64,000 nucleotides of DNA from Acholeplasma oculi (GTDB taxonomy: Bacteria > Bacillota_I > Bacilli_A > Acholeplasmatales > Acholeplasmataceae): the NCBI RefSeq assembly GCF_900166985.1, contig NZ_FUZK01000001.1, positions 417,288 to 481,287 of the forward strand. Direction: 5' to 3'. Positions 14,634-23,698 of the stretch are shown piece after piece. The stretch's first letter is position 1, and each line of letters begins with the position of its first letter. Under the pieces are notes generated by a model. That model saw only the letters and a list, made by a program, of their open reading frames with translations, was not told where the DNA came from and did no database searches. The position numbers were made by a program, and so were the translations under genes.

Positions 14634-15069
14634 ACATAAAACTCACTTTCTCTAACTCATAAATTGCATAACTTTTTTCTTTATACCCCGTTAAAGAACC
14701 AGGATTAATAAATGTAATATGATCAATAACTTTGTAAAACGCATCATGGGTGTGACCAAATATACAAATATCTGCATTTGCTTCTTTGGCAAGTTCAATC
14801 AATTCCGTAAGTCCATATTTAACATTTTGTAAATGACCATGTGTAAGTAAAATTCTTTTACCATCAAACTCAATAATTCTTTCTGTTGGTAGATCAAAGT
14901 ATACATCATTATTACCTTTTACAGCAATCATTTTAGTCTGCTCTATAGTTTTAATGTCTATACCTAAATCACCGGTATTTAAGTGTAAGTCAAATGGTTG
15001 TTCTTTCTTTACAATATTAAGTAGAAGCTCACGCTTTCCATGAATATCTCCAGTAATTAATAATCTCAT
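14623..15069 (-). CDS. YfcE/MJ0936-type metallophosphodiesterase
   Basis: A 148-residue calcineurin-like phosphoesterase of the small YfcE group. Metal-binding motifs are visible: G-D-I-H-G near the start, N-T-G-D-L-G, K-G-N-N-D, T-H-G-H and F-G-H-T-H. The start is ATG 15069, with GGAGGG 5 bases upstream. The codon before it is TTG, so the longer form is less likely. The gene overlaps rdgB by about 40 bases, the same arrangement in which these two families are often found. The physiological substrate is unknown. Confidence 0.85.
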   Translation of the reverse strand: MRLLITGDIHGKRELLLNIVKKEQPFDLHLNTGDLGIDIKTIEQTKMIAVKGNNDVYFDLPTERIIEFDGKRILLTHGHLQNVKYGLTELIELAKEANADICIFGHTHDAFYKVIDHITFINPGSLTGYKEKSYAIYELEKVSFMYVD

Positions 15070-15631
15070 CAAATCCCTCCATAACTTTGTTTAAAGCCAT
15101 TCGACGATGTGAATGCTTCGCTTTAAAATCACTACCTAATGAAGCAAATGTTTGATTATATCCTTCAGGTATAAATAAACTATCATAACCAAAACCTTCA
15201 CTTCCCATTTCAACTTCCGATATTGAGCCATGAATCTTACCTTCAAAACTAAATACTTTACCATCTGGAAATGCAATTGCAATGACTGAATAGAATGTAG
15301 CATTTCTATTATTCTTTCCGGATAAAGCATTTAATAACTTTTGATTATTTATTTTATCACCAAGCCCTGAATACCTGCTGGAATATACCCCAGGCATTTG
15401 ATGGATTGCATCCACACATAATCCCGAATCATCAGATAATGTAATGGTTTGATATATCTTTGCATATTCTAATGCCTTTTTTTTAGCATTATCTAAAAAC
15501 GTGTTACCATCCTCTAAAACATCCATAATTTTTTCTAATGATTCTACTTCAACAATCAAGGGTAACTTTGTAAATATTTCATTTATCTCTATGAGTTTAT
15601 GTGCATTTGTTGTCGTAACAAGTAATTTCAT
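15029..15631 (-). CDS. rdgB: XTP/dITP pyrophosphatase (RdgB/HAM1)
   Basis: Hydrolyses non-canonical purine triphosphates (dITP, XTP) to monophosphates, keeping inosine and xanthosine out of DNA and RNA. The 200-residue HAM1 fold shows TTNAHKLIEI at the start, the metal and base site LSDDSGLCVDAI, PGVYSSRYSG, and the closing HSHRRMAL. GAGG lies 7-8 bases before ATG 15631, and a TATAAT box lies upstream, so it leads the operon that continues with the phosphodiesterase, choline-kinase-like, GGDEF/EAL-like and HEPN-like genes. Confidence 0.92.
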   Translation of the reverse strand: MKLLVTTTNAHKLIEINEIFTKLPLIVEVESLEKIMDVLEDGNTFLDNAKKKALEYAKIYQTITLSDDSGLCVDAIHQMPGVYSSRYSGLGDKINNQKLLNALSGKNNRNATFYSVIAIAFPDGKVFSFEGKIHGSISEVEMGSEGFGYDSLFIPEGYNQTFASLGSDFKAKHSHRRMALNKVMEGFDEIINYWRYSWKA

Positions 15632-15734
15632 AATTGACCTCTAAAGAATTTACTATAATCATTATAACATTTTTCCTAAAACTACGTGTTTCATAGTATA
15701 ATAATAACAAATATAATTGAAAGGAATTTTATAC

Positions 15735-16907
15735 ATGAATGAACATTTACAATCCATAGAGGATGAGTTTGCACCGCTCCATAAGGAAGTTGAGGATTTA
15801 GATGTAACTTATAAAAAGAGATATATTCAAACATTATTTATCTATTTAGGTTATATGATACTACCATTTATTCTTTCTATATTCGTCGTATTAATGCTTA
15901 GAAATAATCCATTTGCATTTAAACCTGTTTCAGCTGCAGAAAATGCAATTGAATATGCAGTTAGTGATGTAAATGCTGTATTGGTTATTAGAACAGATGA
16001 TTTTCTAAATGCTGATCCATCTTATTTTCCATTTTTCTATAACGTATTTACATTAGGAGATTATTCAATCTACACCCACACATCAGCATCTTTTTATATG
16101 ACTGATGATGTTTTTGAACTGACTGATGACTCAAATAACCCCGTCATTTTGACAGCTTTAGGGTTTAATGAAATTTTTAATGAAGAAAAAACCACATGGA
16201 GCAATGGCGCACAAATCAGTTACTATATACCTGATGTTGATGAACCAAATTTCACTTTGAATAACCCAAAACTTGAATCTGTTGTAAGAATTGAGGAAGG
16301 TATACTTCCTACAACAGCATTTAATGCTTTATATAGTTTTATCATATATATCATAGTGACTGTTCCACTGATATGGATTTGTAAACCTATCATCAAAACA
16401 GATTATATACAATTAAAATCTAGCATGACATCATCAGATGTTCTTTCTAAAACCGGTATTGGTGTATTATACTTATTTGCAACCAATATTTTCGTGAATG
16501 TTATTGTAATTATTTTACAATCACTATTCGGTATTCCATCAGAAATTTCTGCAAACCAACTATCTATAAATAGAATGCTTAGCTCTGAATTTGCAATATT
16601 GATGATTATAACTGCAGTCATACTTGCACCTATTGTTGAAGAATTTGTATTTAGAAAAGCAATCTTTGGATTAATAAAAAATACAAAAACAGCACTGATT
16701 GTATCTTCATTAATCTTTGGTGCGATTCATATTACAACTGAACTTTTAGAAGGTGATATATTATTAGCATTAACAAGTGGTTTATCTTATATTGGTGGTG
16801 GATTTATCTTAGGTTTAATCTACATTCAAAACAAAAAGAATATTCACATTAATATACTTGTTCATATGGTTTATAATTTAATCGGTATTCTACTTGCTTT
16901 TATGTAA
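15735..16907 (+). CDS. CPBP (CAAX/Abi) family membrane protease
   Basis: The start is ATG 15735, with AAAGGA 9 bases upstream; the frame continues further but only from TTG. The 390-residue protein has an N-terminal cytoplasmic part, a membrane span near residues 35-55, an extracytoplasmic region of about 140 residues, and then five or six spans. The intramembrane glutamic-type protease motifs are EEFVFRK near residue 301, HITTE near 330, and HMVYN near 376. Substrates of bacterial members are mostly unknown. It is a single gene with the TATAGTATAAT-type promoter seen elsewhere in the window. Confidence 0.85.
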   Translation: MNEHLQSIEDEFAPLHKEVEDLDVTYKKRYIQTLFIYLGYMILPFILSIFVVLMLRNNPFAFKPVSAAENAIEYAVSDVNAVLVIRTDDFLNADPSYFPFFYNVFTLGDYSIYTHTSASFYMTDDVFELTDDSNNPVILTALGFNEIFNEEKTTWSNGAQISYYIPDVDEPNFTLNNPKLESVVRIEEGILPTTAFNALYSFIIYIIVTVPLIWICKPIIKTDYIQLKSSMTSSDVLSKTGIGVLYLFATNIFVNVIVIILQSLFGIPSEISANQLSINRMLSSEFAILMIITAVILAPIVEEFVFRKAIFGLIKNTKTALIVSSLIFGAIHITTELLEGDILLALTSGLSYIGGGFILGLIYIQNKKNIHINILVHMVYNLIGILLAFM

Positions 16908-16933
16908 TAAAAAGACCTTAAATTAAAGGTCTT
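16908..16933 (-). terminator. Hairpin between convergent CPBP and ankyrin genes
   Basis: AAGACCTT (16912-16919) and AAGGTCTT (16926-16933) form an 8-base stem. Read on the minus strand it is followed by TTTTATTA, ending the ankyrin gene inside its last codons. Confidence 0.7.
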
Positions 16934-17868
16934 AATAAATTGATGCATATTGACATTTTATATTGATTCGCATAATCTAAGGCCGTTTTCTTTAAACGGT
17001 CTTTTTTTAATCCATAACCTTGATCAATAAGTTGTTTTAACTTATTATGATCTCGATTCAGAACATAAATCGTAAGTGCTTGCTGTTCAATTAAGCGTTG
17101 GTAAGCAGGTGATAATTTAAACTCATTTAATATTTCATAAAATTCTTTTTGATCTAAAACTTTTGCTAATGTCATCGGAGTTTCAAATCGTCGATTATAA
17201 ATATCAATGAATGCGTCTTGGTTTAAATAGTGGATAAGAATATCTTTACTTGAATATCTAATAATATTAAAAAGTGGTGTTTCAAAATGAGTATTGAGTG
17301 CATTTGGGTCTAAATCTTTATTCAAAAACAGTCTCACCATGTCTTTATTCGTTGTTCTACAAGCATAATGAAGAAATGAATTTTGATAAGCATCTAAATA
17401 GAACCATGATTGTTTTGTATAATCTATTAAGAAATTTACAACTTCCACATGTCCTGCTAATATTGCATAATGAATCGGTAACTTATCTTCATTGGTTAGT
17501 TCATTAGGGTTTGCACTCATTTCAATTAAAAGCTTTATAAATGATATATCGCCTTTATGTGCTGCCAAATGAAACAATGTTTCACCTTTATTATTCTTGA
17601 TATCAAGTTTAGCATAACGTTGAATTAATTTCTTGGCAACAATTAATTTTCCTTTTCTTGCACAGTCAAAAATAGCTGTTTCACCGGTTTGATCTTGCAA
17701 ATTCACATCGATGTCTTGATTGAGTAAATAATCGATAACATCATGAGAACTTCCTAACACAGCATAATGTAAAAGACTCTTACCTTTTGGATCTTTTATA
17801 TGTACAGATTCTAAATGCGTTTGTAAGTATGCAACATTATCCTCGTAAGCATATTTAAATAAATCCAT
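16918..17868 (-). CDS. Ankyrin-repeat protein, 316 aa
   Basis: At least seven ankyrin repeats run from residue 1 to about 235, each with the G-x-T/S-x-L-H-x-A pattern (GKSLLHYAV, GETAIFDCA, GETLFHLAA, DKLPIHYAI, QNSFLHYAC, FETPLFNII). The C-terminal 80 residues form further degenerate repeats ending in KTALDYAN. There is no signal peptide or membrane segment, so it is a cytoplasmic protein-binding scaffold; the partner is unknown. GGGGGTG lies 8 bases before the ATG, and a TATAAT box about 35 bases upstream makes it a single-gene unit. Confidence 0.9.
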   Translation of the reverse strand: MDLFKYAYEDNVAYLQTHLESVHIKDPKGKSLLHYAVLGSSHDVIDYLLNQDIDVNLQDQTGETAIFDCARKGKLIVAKKLIQRYAKLDIKNNKGETLFHLAAHKGDISFIKLLIEMSANPNELTNEDKLPIHYAILAGHVEVVNFLIDYTKQSWFYLDAYQNSFLHYACRTTNKDMVRLFLNKDLDPNALNTHFETPLFNIIRYSSKDILIHYLNQDAFIDIYNRRFETPMTLAKVLDQKEFYEILNEFKLSPAYQRLIEQQALTIYVLNRDHNKLKQLIDQGYGLKKDRLKKTALDYANQYKMSICINLLRPLI

Positions 17869-18011
17869 TCCAACACCCCCTTGATCTACTACTCATATTA
17901 TAACTTATTTTATGAATTTTGATAATCTAAATCCAAACCATAAATACTTTTAATCAATAAAAATTTTTATATTTTAAGTATTTTCATGAGATATTACCTT
18001 TTCATTGGATT

Positions 18012-18040
18012 AAAAAAACCTTCTAATTCATAGAAGGTTT
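18012..18040 (-). terminator. Terminator of the HU gene
   Basis: On the minus strand AAACCTTCTA, a 5-base loop and TAGAAGGTTT are followed by a T-run. It lies about 40 bases after the gene. Confidence 0.9.
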
Positions 18041-18078
18041 TATTGAGGCATGAGAGTTATACTCAACACGCATTAAAA

Positions 18079-18354
18079 TTATTTTACAGCGTCTTTTAAG
18101 AGCTTACCAGCTTTAAAAGCAGGAGTTTTTTGTGCAGGAACAACAATTTCTTCTCCCGTACGAGGGTTTTTACCACGTCTTGCAACACGGTTTCTCACCT
18201 CGAATGTTCCGAATCCTGTGACAACAACTTTTTCCCCTCTTTGTCCCAATGTTTCGGTTACAACTTCTACGAATGCATTAACAATTGTTTCAGCTTGAAC
18301 TTGAGTTGTTCCAGCTTTATCCGCTACTAATGCGACTAATTCTGTTTTGTTCAT
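18079..18354 (-). CDS. hup: DNA-binding protein HU
   Basis: A 91-residue nucleoid protein that bends DNA as a dimer. The sequence is canonical: MNKTELVALVADKAG, the G-F-G-T-F-E-V saddle strand, the R-x-G-R/K-N-P-R-T-G arm with the Pro that intercalates DNA, and the K-x-P-A-F-K-A-G-K closing strand. AGGAGG lies 10 bases before the ATG. It is a single-gene unit with its own terminator, as expected for a highly expressed gene. Confidence 0.97.
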   Translation of the reverse strand: MNKTELVALVADKAGTTQVQAETIVNAFVEVVTETLGQRGEKVVVTGFGTFEVRNRVARRGKNPRTGEEIVVPAQKTPAFKAGKLLKDAVK

Positions 18355-18425
18355 TTCTTGTATCCTCCTATTTATTGAGTTGATTATAACATATTAAAGC
18401 CATCTTTACAATAAAATGCAATCTA

Positions 18426-19421
18426 TTATTCAATCGTTTCTGCTTTTAGCTCTCTTGTAAGTAGGATTGTAATTGCATCTTCAACCGTCATATGATTAAA
18501 AATTACATCATATGCTACTTCAATAATTGGTAATTCAATATTGGATGAACGACATAAATCCTTAGCAGCTGCTATGGCTCTGACACCTTCAACAACCATT
18601 TTGGACTCATTTAAAACTTGATCAACGGGAATACCTTGACCGATTCTTAATCCTGCGTTAAAGTTTCTAGAATTTAAACTGGATGCAGTGACAATTAAGT
18701 CACCAATACCTGTCAAACCAAACGCAGTTTCTTTTTTTCCACCCATATAGACAACAACACGAACAATCTCTAGGATTCCACGTGTAATTAATGCTGCACG
18801 GGCGTTTTCACCTAAACCATACCCCGTCATCATTCCTGAAACGATTGCTATAGCATTTTTAATTGCACCACCGACTTCACAACCAATTAAGTCATCGGAT
18901 GTATAAATTCGTAAGTACTTTTGATTGGAGAAAAGTGATTGTACACTTTTAGCAAACCATGGTGTAAAACTTGCAGCGGTTAATACAGTAAGTTTACGTT
19001 CAATAACTTCTTCTGCATGTGAAGGTCCAGTTAAGACTGCATATGCGCCTAACCACTCTGGATTAATTTCCTCATCAACAATTTCAGAAACACGTTTAAG
19101 TGTTTCAGGTTCAATACCTTTTGAGACATTGATAAAGTGTAATTTTCTATCCGCATTTAAATTGATTTCTTTTAAAGATTGTCTCATAAATTTTGTAGGT
19201 ACAGCGAGTACAAGATAATCAGAAAATGCTAAAGCCTCTTTAAGATTTGTTGTCGCTTTTATACCTTCAATATGATTACTAAAGAATGGATGTTCTCCAT
19301 GGTTAATTTTATTTACAGCAGATTCATTAATATCATATACCAGTGTTTCATGACCATTATCCGTTAGTACTTGTGCTAGGGTTGTTCCCCAAGAACCACC
19401 ACCAATTAAACTAATCTTCAT
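18426..19421 (-). CDS. gpsA: Glycerol-3-phosphate dehydrogenase [NAD(P)+]
   Basis: Reduces dihydroxyacetone phosphate to sn-glycerol-3-phosphate, the backbone of membrane phospholipids. The start is ATG 19421 (MKISLIGGGSWGTTLA), where AGAAGGAGT lies upstream inside the end of der. The Rossmann G-G-G-S-W-G motif is at residues 7-12. The catalytic-Lys motif GAIKNAIAI lies mid-protein, followed by the helical substrate domain. Full length at 331 residues. It overlaps der by 11 bases; the der-gpsA-hup order is widespread in Firmicutes. Confidence 0.95.
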   Translation of the reverse strand: MKISLIGGGSWGTTLAQVLTDNGHETLVYDINESAVNKINHGEHPFFSNHIEGIKATTNLKEALAFSDYLVLAVPTKFMRQSLKEINLNADRKLHFINVSKGIEPETLKRVSEIVDEEINPEWLGAYAVLTGPSHAEEVIERKLTVLTAASFTPWFAKSVQSLFSNQKYLRIYTSDDLIGCEVGGAIKNAIAIVSGMMTGYGLGENARAALITRGILEIVRVVVYMGGKKETAFGLTGIGDLIVTASSLNSRNFNAGLRIGQGIPVDQVLNESKMVVEGVRAIAAAKDLCRSSNIELPIIEVAYDVIFNHMTVEDAITILLTRELKAETIE

Positions 19422-20727
19422 AAGACTCCTTCTTTCTGAATACAAATTTAAGAGGACTACCTGTTAAATCAAAGACTGCTCTAAATTGATTTTGTAGGTA
19501 TCTTTCATAACTAAAGTGAATATATTTAGGTTCGTTTACAAACATGGTAATTGTCGGTGGTTTAATATCTGTTTGTGTTGCGTAATTAAACTTCGCTTTA
19601 CCTTGATTGAAAACGGAAGGTGGATTCATTAAAACTGCATCAATTAATGTATCATTAATCAATTTAGTTGATAATTCTTTTGTAAAGTTTTCATATACTG
19701 ATTGAAGTACTGGGAATACAGTATGTACTCTTTGATTTTCTTTAGCAGATAAAAATACGATTGGAGCATATGTTAGGAATTTAAATTCCTCACGAATCTT
19801 TTCCTCAAATTTCTTCATCGTTTTACTATCTTTTTCAACTAAATCCCACTTATTAACGACAATAATACATGCTCTTTTATATTCCATGATATAGCCAGCT
19901 ACGTGACCATCTTGTTCTTGAATACCAGCCTCACCATCTAATACAAGTAATGCAACATCTGCACGTTCAAGTGCTGTAAGTGCTCTTAATACAGAGTACT
20001 TATCAAGATTTTCATAAACCTTACCTCGTTTTTTAATTCCGGCTGTATCAATGACTGTATATTTTTGTTTATCTTTTATAAAGGATGTATCAATAGCATC
20101 GGTTGTTGTACCTGATATTTCTGATACAATAACTCTTTCCTCACCAATAATTGCATTGACAAGAGATGATTTACCAACATTAGGTCTACCAATAACTGCA
20201 AATGAGATAACTCCTTTTTCAGCAGGTTTATCTTCGGTTGTCATATAGAATAATACTTTATCAAGCAAATCACCTACACCAATACCATGATGTGATGAGA
20301 TTGCAATTGGATCTTGGAAGCCTAATGAATAAAATTCATACGCATTATGAACATGAACTAAATCATCAATTTTATTAACAGCAACTATCACTGGTTTTTC
20401 AGTTTTATATAATTGTTTAGCAATATAATAATCACTATCTGTTAATCCGACTAAACCATCAACAACAAAAATGATGACGTTTGCTTCATCCATTGCGATT
20501 TCAGCCTGGTGTTTAATTTGAGTTAAAAAGGGTGCATCACCTATATCTATGCCCCCTGTGTCTATGATGCTAAATCTTTTAGTTAACCACTCGGCTTGGG
20601 CGTATATACGGTCCCTTGTGACACCTGCTACATCATCTGTAATGGAGAGTCTTTCACCTAATATGCGATTAAATAATGAAGACTTGCCTACATTGGGACG
20701 ACCAACAATTGCTACTGTAAATGGCAT
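19411..20727 (-). CDS. der: Ribosome-assembly GTPase Der (EngA)
   Basis: Essential double GTPase for 50S maturation. Two G domains are visible: GRPNVGKSSLFN with DTGGID and NKID (residues 7-165), and GRPNVGKSSLVN with DTAGIKKRG and NKWD (178-350). A C-terminal KH-like domain ends in a basic tail. 438 residues is the usual length. AAGAAGG lies about 10 bases before the ATG, 19 bases after the S1-domain gene. Confidence 0.97.
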   Translation of the reverse strand: MPFTVAIVGRPNVGKSSLFNRILGERLSITDDVAGVTRDRIYAQAEWLTKRFSIIDTGGIDIGDAPFLTQIKHQAEIAMDEANVIIFVVDGLVGLTDSDYYIAKQLYKTEKPVIVAVNKIDDLVHVHNAYEFYSLGFQDPIAISSHHGIGVGDLLDKVLFYMTTEDKPAEKGVISFAVIGRPNVGKSSLVNAIIGEERVIVSEISGTTTDAIDTSFIKDKQKYTVIDTAGIKKRGKVYENLDKYSVLRALTALERADVALLVLDGEAGIQEQDGHVAGYIMEYKRACIIVVNKWDLVEKDSKTMKKFEEKIREEFKFLTYAPIVFLSAKENQRVHTVFPVLQSVYENFTKELSTKLINDTLIDAVLMNPPSVFNQGKAKFNYATQTDIKPPTITMFVNEPKYIHFSYERYLQNQFRAVFDLTGSPLKFVFRKKESYED

Positions 20728-20746
20728 CTAAAAAACCTTCTTTATA

Positions 20747-22150
20747 TTATTTTTTCTTTTTTAAATCTGTGTAGATATCACCTAAAGTGAAATCTTCTTG
20801 ATTTTCATCTTCGCCTAAATATTTTTCAAATTCAGCACGTTCTAATTGATTCAAAATTCTTTTTACGGATAACTTAAGTACCCAATTGTCTTTGTTAAAC
20901 TCAATGACTCTTGCATTGACTTGATCACCTTTTTGATAGTGATCTTCAATATGAACCTTAGGATCATTATGAGCTTCATTTGTAGGAATAATTCCATCTA
21001 CGGATTCATATGAAATTAAAACACCATCTTTTGTAACAGATTCTACTCTAACAGATATGTCTTGACCGTTCTTTAAGTTTAAGTTACTCCAAGGGTTGTG
21101 TTCGATTGCTTTTTTACTTAAAGCAATACGTTCTTTTTTAATATCTTTAGATAAAATTGCAGTTTCGATTTCATCTCCAATTTTAATATATGAATCAAAA
21201 TTATCTTTTGGATTCCAAGAGTATTCATTCTTGTGCAATAAACCTTTAACATCACGTGCCAGTTCAACTAAAACACCAAATGGTAATTTAGAAACAACAG
21301 TACCTTTAACAGTTTCACCAACTTTATGCGCATCAAAATATGCCTCATAAGGTGTTGGAAGTAATGCTTTCATAGATAAATCTAGACGATTACCTTCTTT
21401 TTTGATAACTTTAACGCGAACAGTTTGTCCTTTTGTTAATTCATCTTCGATTTTGTCTACACGGTGATGTGAAACTTGAGATATTCTTAACATACCTGAA
21501 ACATGTTCAAAACGAACAAATGCAGCATGTGACTCGAAGGATTCAACAACACCTTCTAAAATAGAACCTGTTTGAATTGATTCTAATTCAGCCATTCTTA
21601 ATGCTTGACGTTCTTCTTGTTGTTGTTGACGAATAGATTCAAAAATTGGTTTTCTAGTTGCAATAATTTTTGGTCTATTTTTGTTTTCTTTATACTCTTC
21701 AATTAAAACTTCTAATTTTTGATTGATGAGTTGTTCTTTCTTTTCTTTAAGTTCAAAATCTAATAAAGAATATGGTAAGAATAATTCAAATCCTTCAAAA
21801 TTCAAGACAAGACCTTTTTCTCCAGCTTGTTTAACAACCGCTTGGATAGTTTGTTTTTCTTGATATGCCTTTTCTAAGATTTCTAATTTCTTTTCAGCTA
21901 ATAATGGTAGGCGAGAAAGTAAAATCATACTTGAATGATCTTCTTCTTTAACCATCACAACTTTCGCACGAATTTTATCACCCACTTTAACGATTTTTGT
22001 TAAATCCTGTGGTTGAGGTTTATCGAAATATTCTGCATATATAGTACCTTCTGTAGCAGCACTAAAAGATACTAATATTCTATCTTTCTTAACATCGAAA
22101 GCTTCACCTTCTACGATTTGTCCTTTTTTTGGAAATATAAAGTCACTCAT
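20747..22150 (-). CDS. rpsA: Ribosomal protein S1-like S1-domain protein
   Basis: A 467-residue protein of about five S1 RNA-binding repeats (roughly residues 5-75, 88-160, 190-262, 275-348 and 360-440). The third is the best preserved (GSILEGVVESFESHAAFVRF). Low-GC Gram-positive S1 homologues (YpfD type) bind mRNA and may help 30S initiation, and are less essential than the E. coli protein. Its position between cmk and der is the conserved Firmicutes arrangement. The start overlaps the cmk stop by ATGA, and AAAGGAG lies 8 bases upstream. Confidence 0.88.
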   Translation of the reverse strand: MSDFIFPKKGQIVEGEAFDVKKDRILVSFSAATEGTIYAEYFDKPQPQDLTKIVKVGDKIRAKVVMVKEEDHSSMILLSRLPLLAEKKLEILEKAYQEKQTIQAVVKQAGEKGLVLNFEGFELFLPYSLLDFELKEKKEQLINQKLEVLIEEYKENKNRPKIIATRKPIFESIRQQQQEERQALRMAELESIQTGSILEGVVESFESHAAFVRFEHVSGMLRISQVSHHRVDKIEDELTKGQTVRVKVIKKEGNRLDLSMKALLPTPYEAYFDAHKVGETVKGTVVSKLPFGVLVELARDVKGLLHKNEYSWNPKDNFDSYIKIGDEIETAILSKDIKKERIALSKKAIEHNPWSNLNLKNGQDISVRVESVTKDGVLISYESVDGIIPTNEAHNDPKVHIEDHYQKGDQVNARVIEFNKDNWVLKLSVKRILNQLERAEFEKYLGEDENQEDFTLGDIYTDLKKKK

Positions 22151-22812
22151 TTGATTTCTCCTTTTGCTTTTTTAATCAGCTCTATAATTTTTTCAACAGT
22201 TTGTTCAATACTTAATGCTGTAGTATCTATAACGATAGCATCTTCTGCTTTACGTAATGGCGATTCTTTTCTAGTAGAATCTTTTTGATCTCTTATCATG
22301 ATTTCCTCAACCAATTTGTCTAAGTGAACATCATGACCTTTTTTAATCTTTTCTTGTTGACGTCGTTTGGCTCTTTCCAAAACATCTGCAACTAAGAATA
22401 TTTTTAAATTTGCATTTGGCATGACAACTGTGCCAATATCTCTACCATCCATAATAATTTCACCTTTTTGTGCAACTTCCTTTTGTATTTCTACAAGTTT
22501 TTTTCGCACATAAGGGAAACTTGAAACTAATGAAACATTTTCTGTTACGAGTTTACCTCGAATATCAGCCTCAACCAGTCGATCATCAATATATATATGA
22601 TCTTTGTGGTATGAAATTTTAGCGGATTCTAAAAAACGATAACTTGCTTCATCATTTAAATCTATTTTATTTTCAATGGCAAGTAATGTTACTGCACGAT
22701 ACATTGCCCCAGTATCAATATGTGTCATACCTAGACGATGTGCAATAATCTTACTGATTGTTGATTTTCCACTACCTGCTGGTCCATCGATGGCCACTTG
22801 AAATACCGCCAT
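22147..22812 (-). CDS. cmk: Cytidylate kinase
   Basis: Phosphorylates CMP and dCMP to the diphosphates. The start is ATG 22812, with GGAGG 6 bases upstream; the longer frame begins with an improbable five-residue extension. The 221-residue protein has the Walker A DGPAGSGKSTIS, the substrate motif HIDTGAMYRAVT, GRDIGTVV, the lid R-R-Q-Q-E and RDxxDSTRxxSPL. It is the first gene of the cmk-rpsA-der-gpsA run and is preceded by TATATTATATCATAT-type promoter-like sequence. Confidence 0.95.
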   Translation of the reverse strand: MAVFQVAIDGPAGSGKSTISKIIAHRLGMTHIDTGAMYRAVTLLAIENKIDLNDEASYRFLESAKISYHKDHIYIDDRLVEADIRGKLVTENVSLVSSFPYVRKKLVEIQKEVAQKGEIIMDGRDIGTVVMPNANLKIFLVADVLERAKRRQQEKIKKGHDVHLDKLVEEIMIRDQKDSTRKESPLRKAEDAIVIDTTALSIEQTVEKIIELIKKAKGEIK

Positions 22813-22856
22813 AAAAATCCTCCACACTATTTATATTATATCATATTAAAATAACT

Positions 22857-23591
22857 CTATTTTGTATTTGTACTAAGATCTCTAAAGAGATACTTAACTT
22901 CCTGTACTTTTAATCTTCTATATCCACCACGAGCAACACCTTCAAGATTCAGTGTATCAAATCCAATACGTGTCATATTTTTAATCGGGTGTCCTAGTTT
23001 TTCAAATACTTCTCTTAATTCTTTACTTGTGACATCTTTACAAACAAATCTTACTAAAGTAGATTGATTTTTTTTATCTAACTCAAAGATTGCAATATCA
23101 ATAAATTCAATCATCTTTTTACCTAGAACAATTCCACGTCTGAGTTCTCTTAATTTTTCGCGAATCATAATGCCTTTTAATCGAACATTATATTCCATTT
23201 TAAGCTCAATATTAGGTTGAGTTAAATGTTTAGTTAAATCACCATCATTTGTTATGATAAGCAGTCCTGCTGCATCATACTCTAATTTGTGGATCGGATA
23301 TAATCTATAATCCTTATCCTCAGGTAATAATAAATCTGTAACATTTCTTCTTTTTAATGCATCTGTTGAAGTGGATAGATATCCAGTAGGTTTATTCATT
23401 AAAAAATAAACCAATGTTTCTTTATCAATAGGTTTACCATTTACTAATATTTCATCTTTTTGTGACACTTTAAATCCTAAAAGCGTTACAACTTGTCCAT
23501 TGACAGTAACGAGACCATTTTGTATCATCTCTTCAGATTTGCGTCTTGAAGCCACACCAGCGTGTGCTAAAACTTTTGATAATCTTTCCAT
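22857..23591 (-). CDS. rluB: RsuA/RluB-family pseudouridine synthase with altered catalytic motif
   Basis: A 244-residue protein with an N-terminal S4 RNA-binding domain (RLSKVLAHAGVASRRKSEE) and a pseudouridine synthase domain. Family members modify the 23S rRNA (RluB) or 16S rRNA (RsuA). The catalytic motif, normally R-L-D-x-D-T-S/E-G-L-L-L-L-T-N-D-G, reads HKLEYDAAGLLIITNDG here, so the nucleophilic Asp is Glu104. Activity is therefore doubtful unless Asp106 or another residue substitutes; RNA binding should remain. The promoter box TATAAT is only about 18 bases before the ATG, giving a very short leader containing AGGGTG. Confidence 0.85.
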   Translation of the reverse strand: MERLSKVLAHAGVASRRKSEEMIQNGLVTVNGQVVTLLGFKVSQKDEILVNGKPIDKETLVYFLMNKPTGYLSTSTDALKRRNVTDLLLPEDKDYRLYPIHKLEYDAAGLLIITNDGDLTKHLTQPNIELKMEYNVRLKGIMIREKLRELRRGIVLGKKMIEFIDIAIFELDKKNQSTLVRFVCKDVTSKELREVFEKLGHPIKNMTRIGFDTLNLEGVARGGYRRLKVQEVKYLFRDLSTNTK

Positions 23592-23654
23592 AATTTCACC
23601 CTAAATATTATAGCATATTTCATGCAGTTTGATGCCGATTCACTGATTTTACAT

Positions 23655-23680
23655 AAATAAAAAGACCGATGGTCTTTTTA
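23655..23680 (-). terminator. Terminator after efp
   Basis: On the minus strand AAAAAGACC-ATC-GGTCTTTTT is followed by ATTTATG. The A/T ends of the stem serve as the T-run. It ends the mutS-to-efp run. Confidence 0.85.
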
Positions 23681-23698
23681 ATTTTATAATTCATCTAA

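Noticed and set aside
17869-18078. Small RNA between the ankyrin and HU genes
   Set aside because: Only a promoter for the ankyrin gene and the HU terminator are recognisable in these 210 bases.
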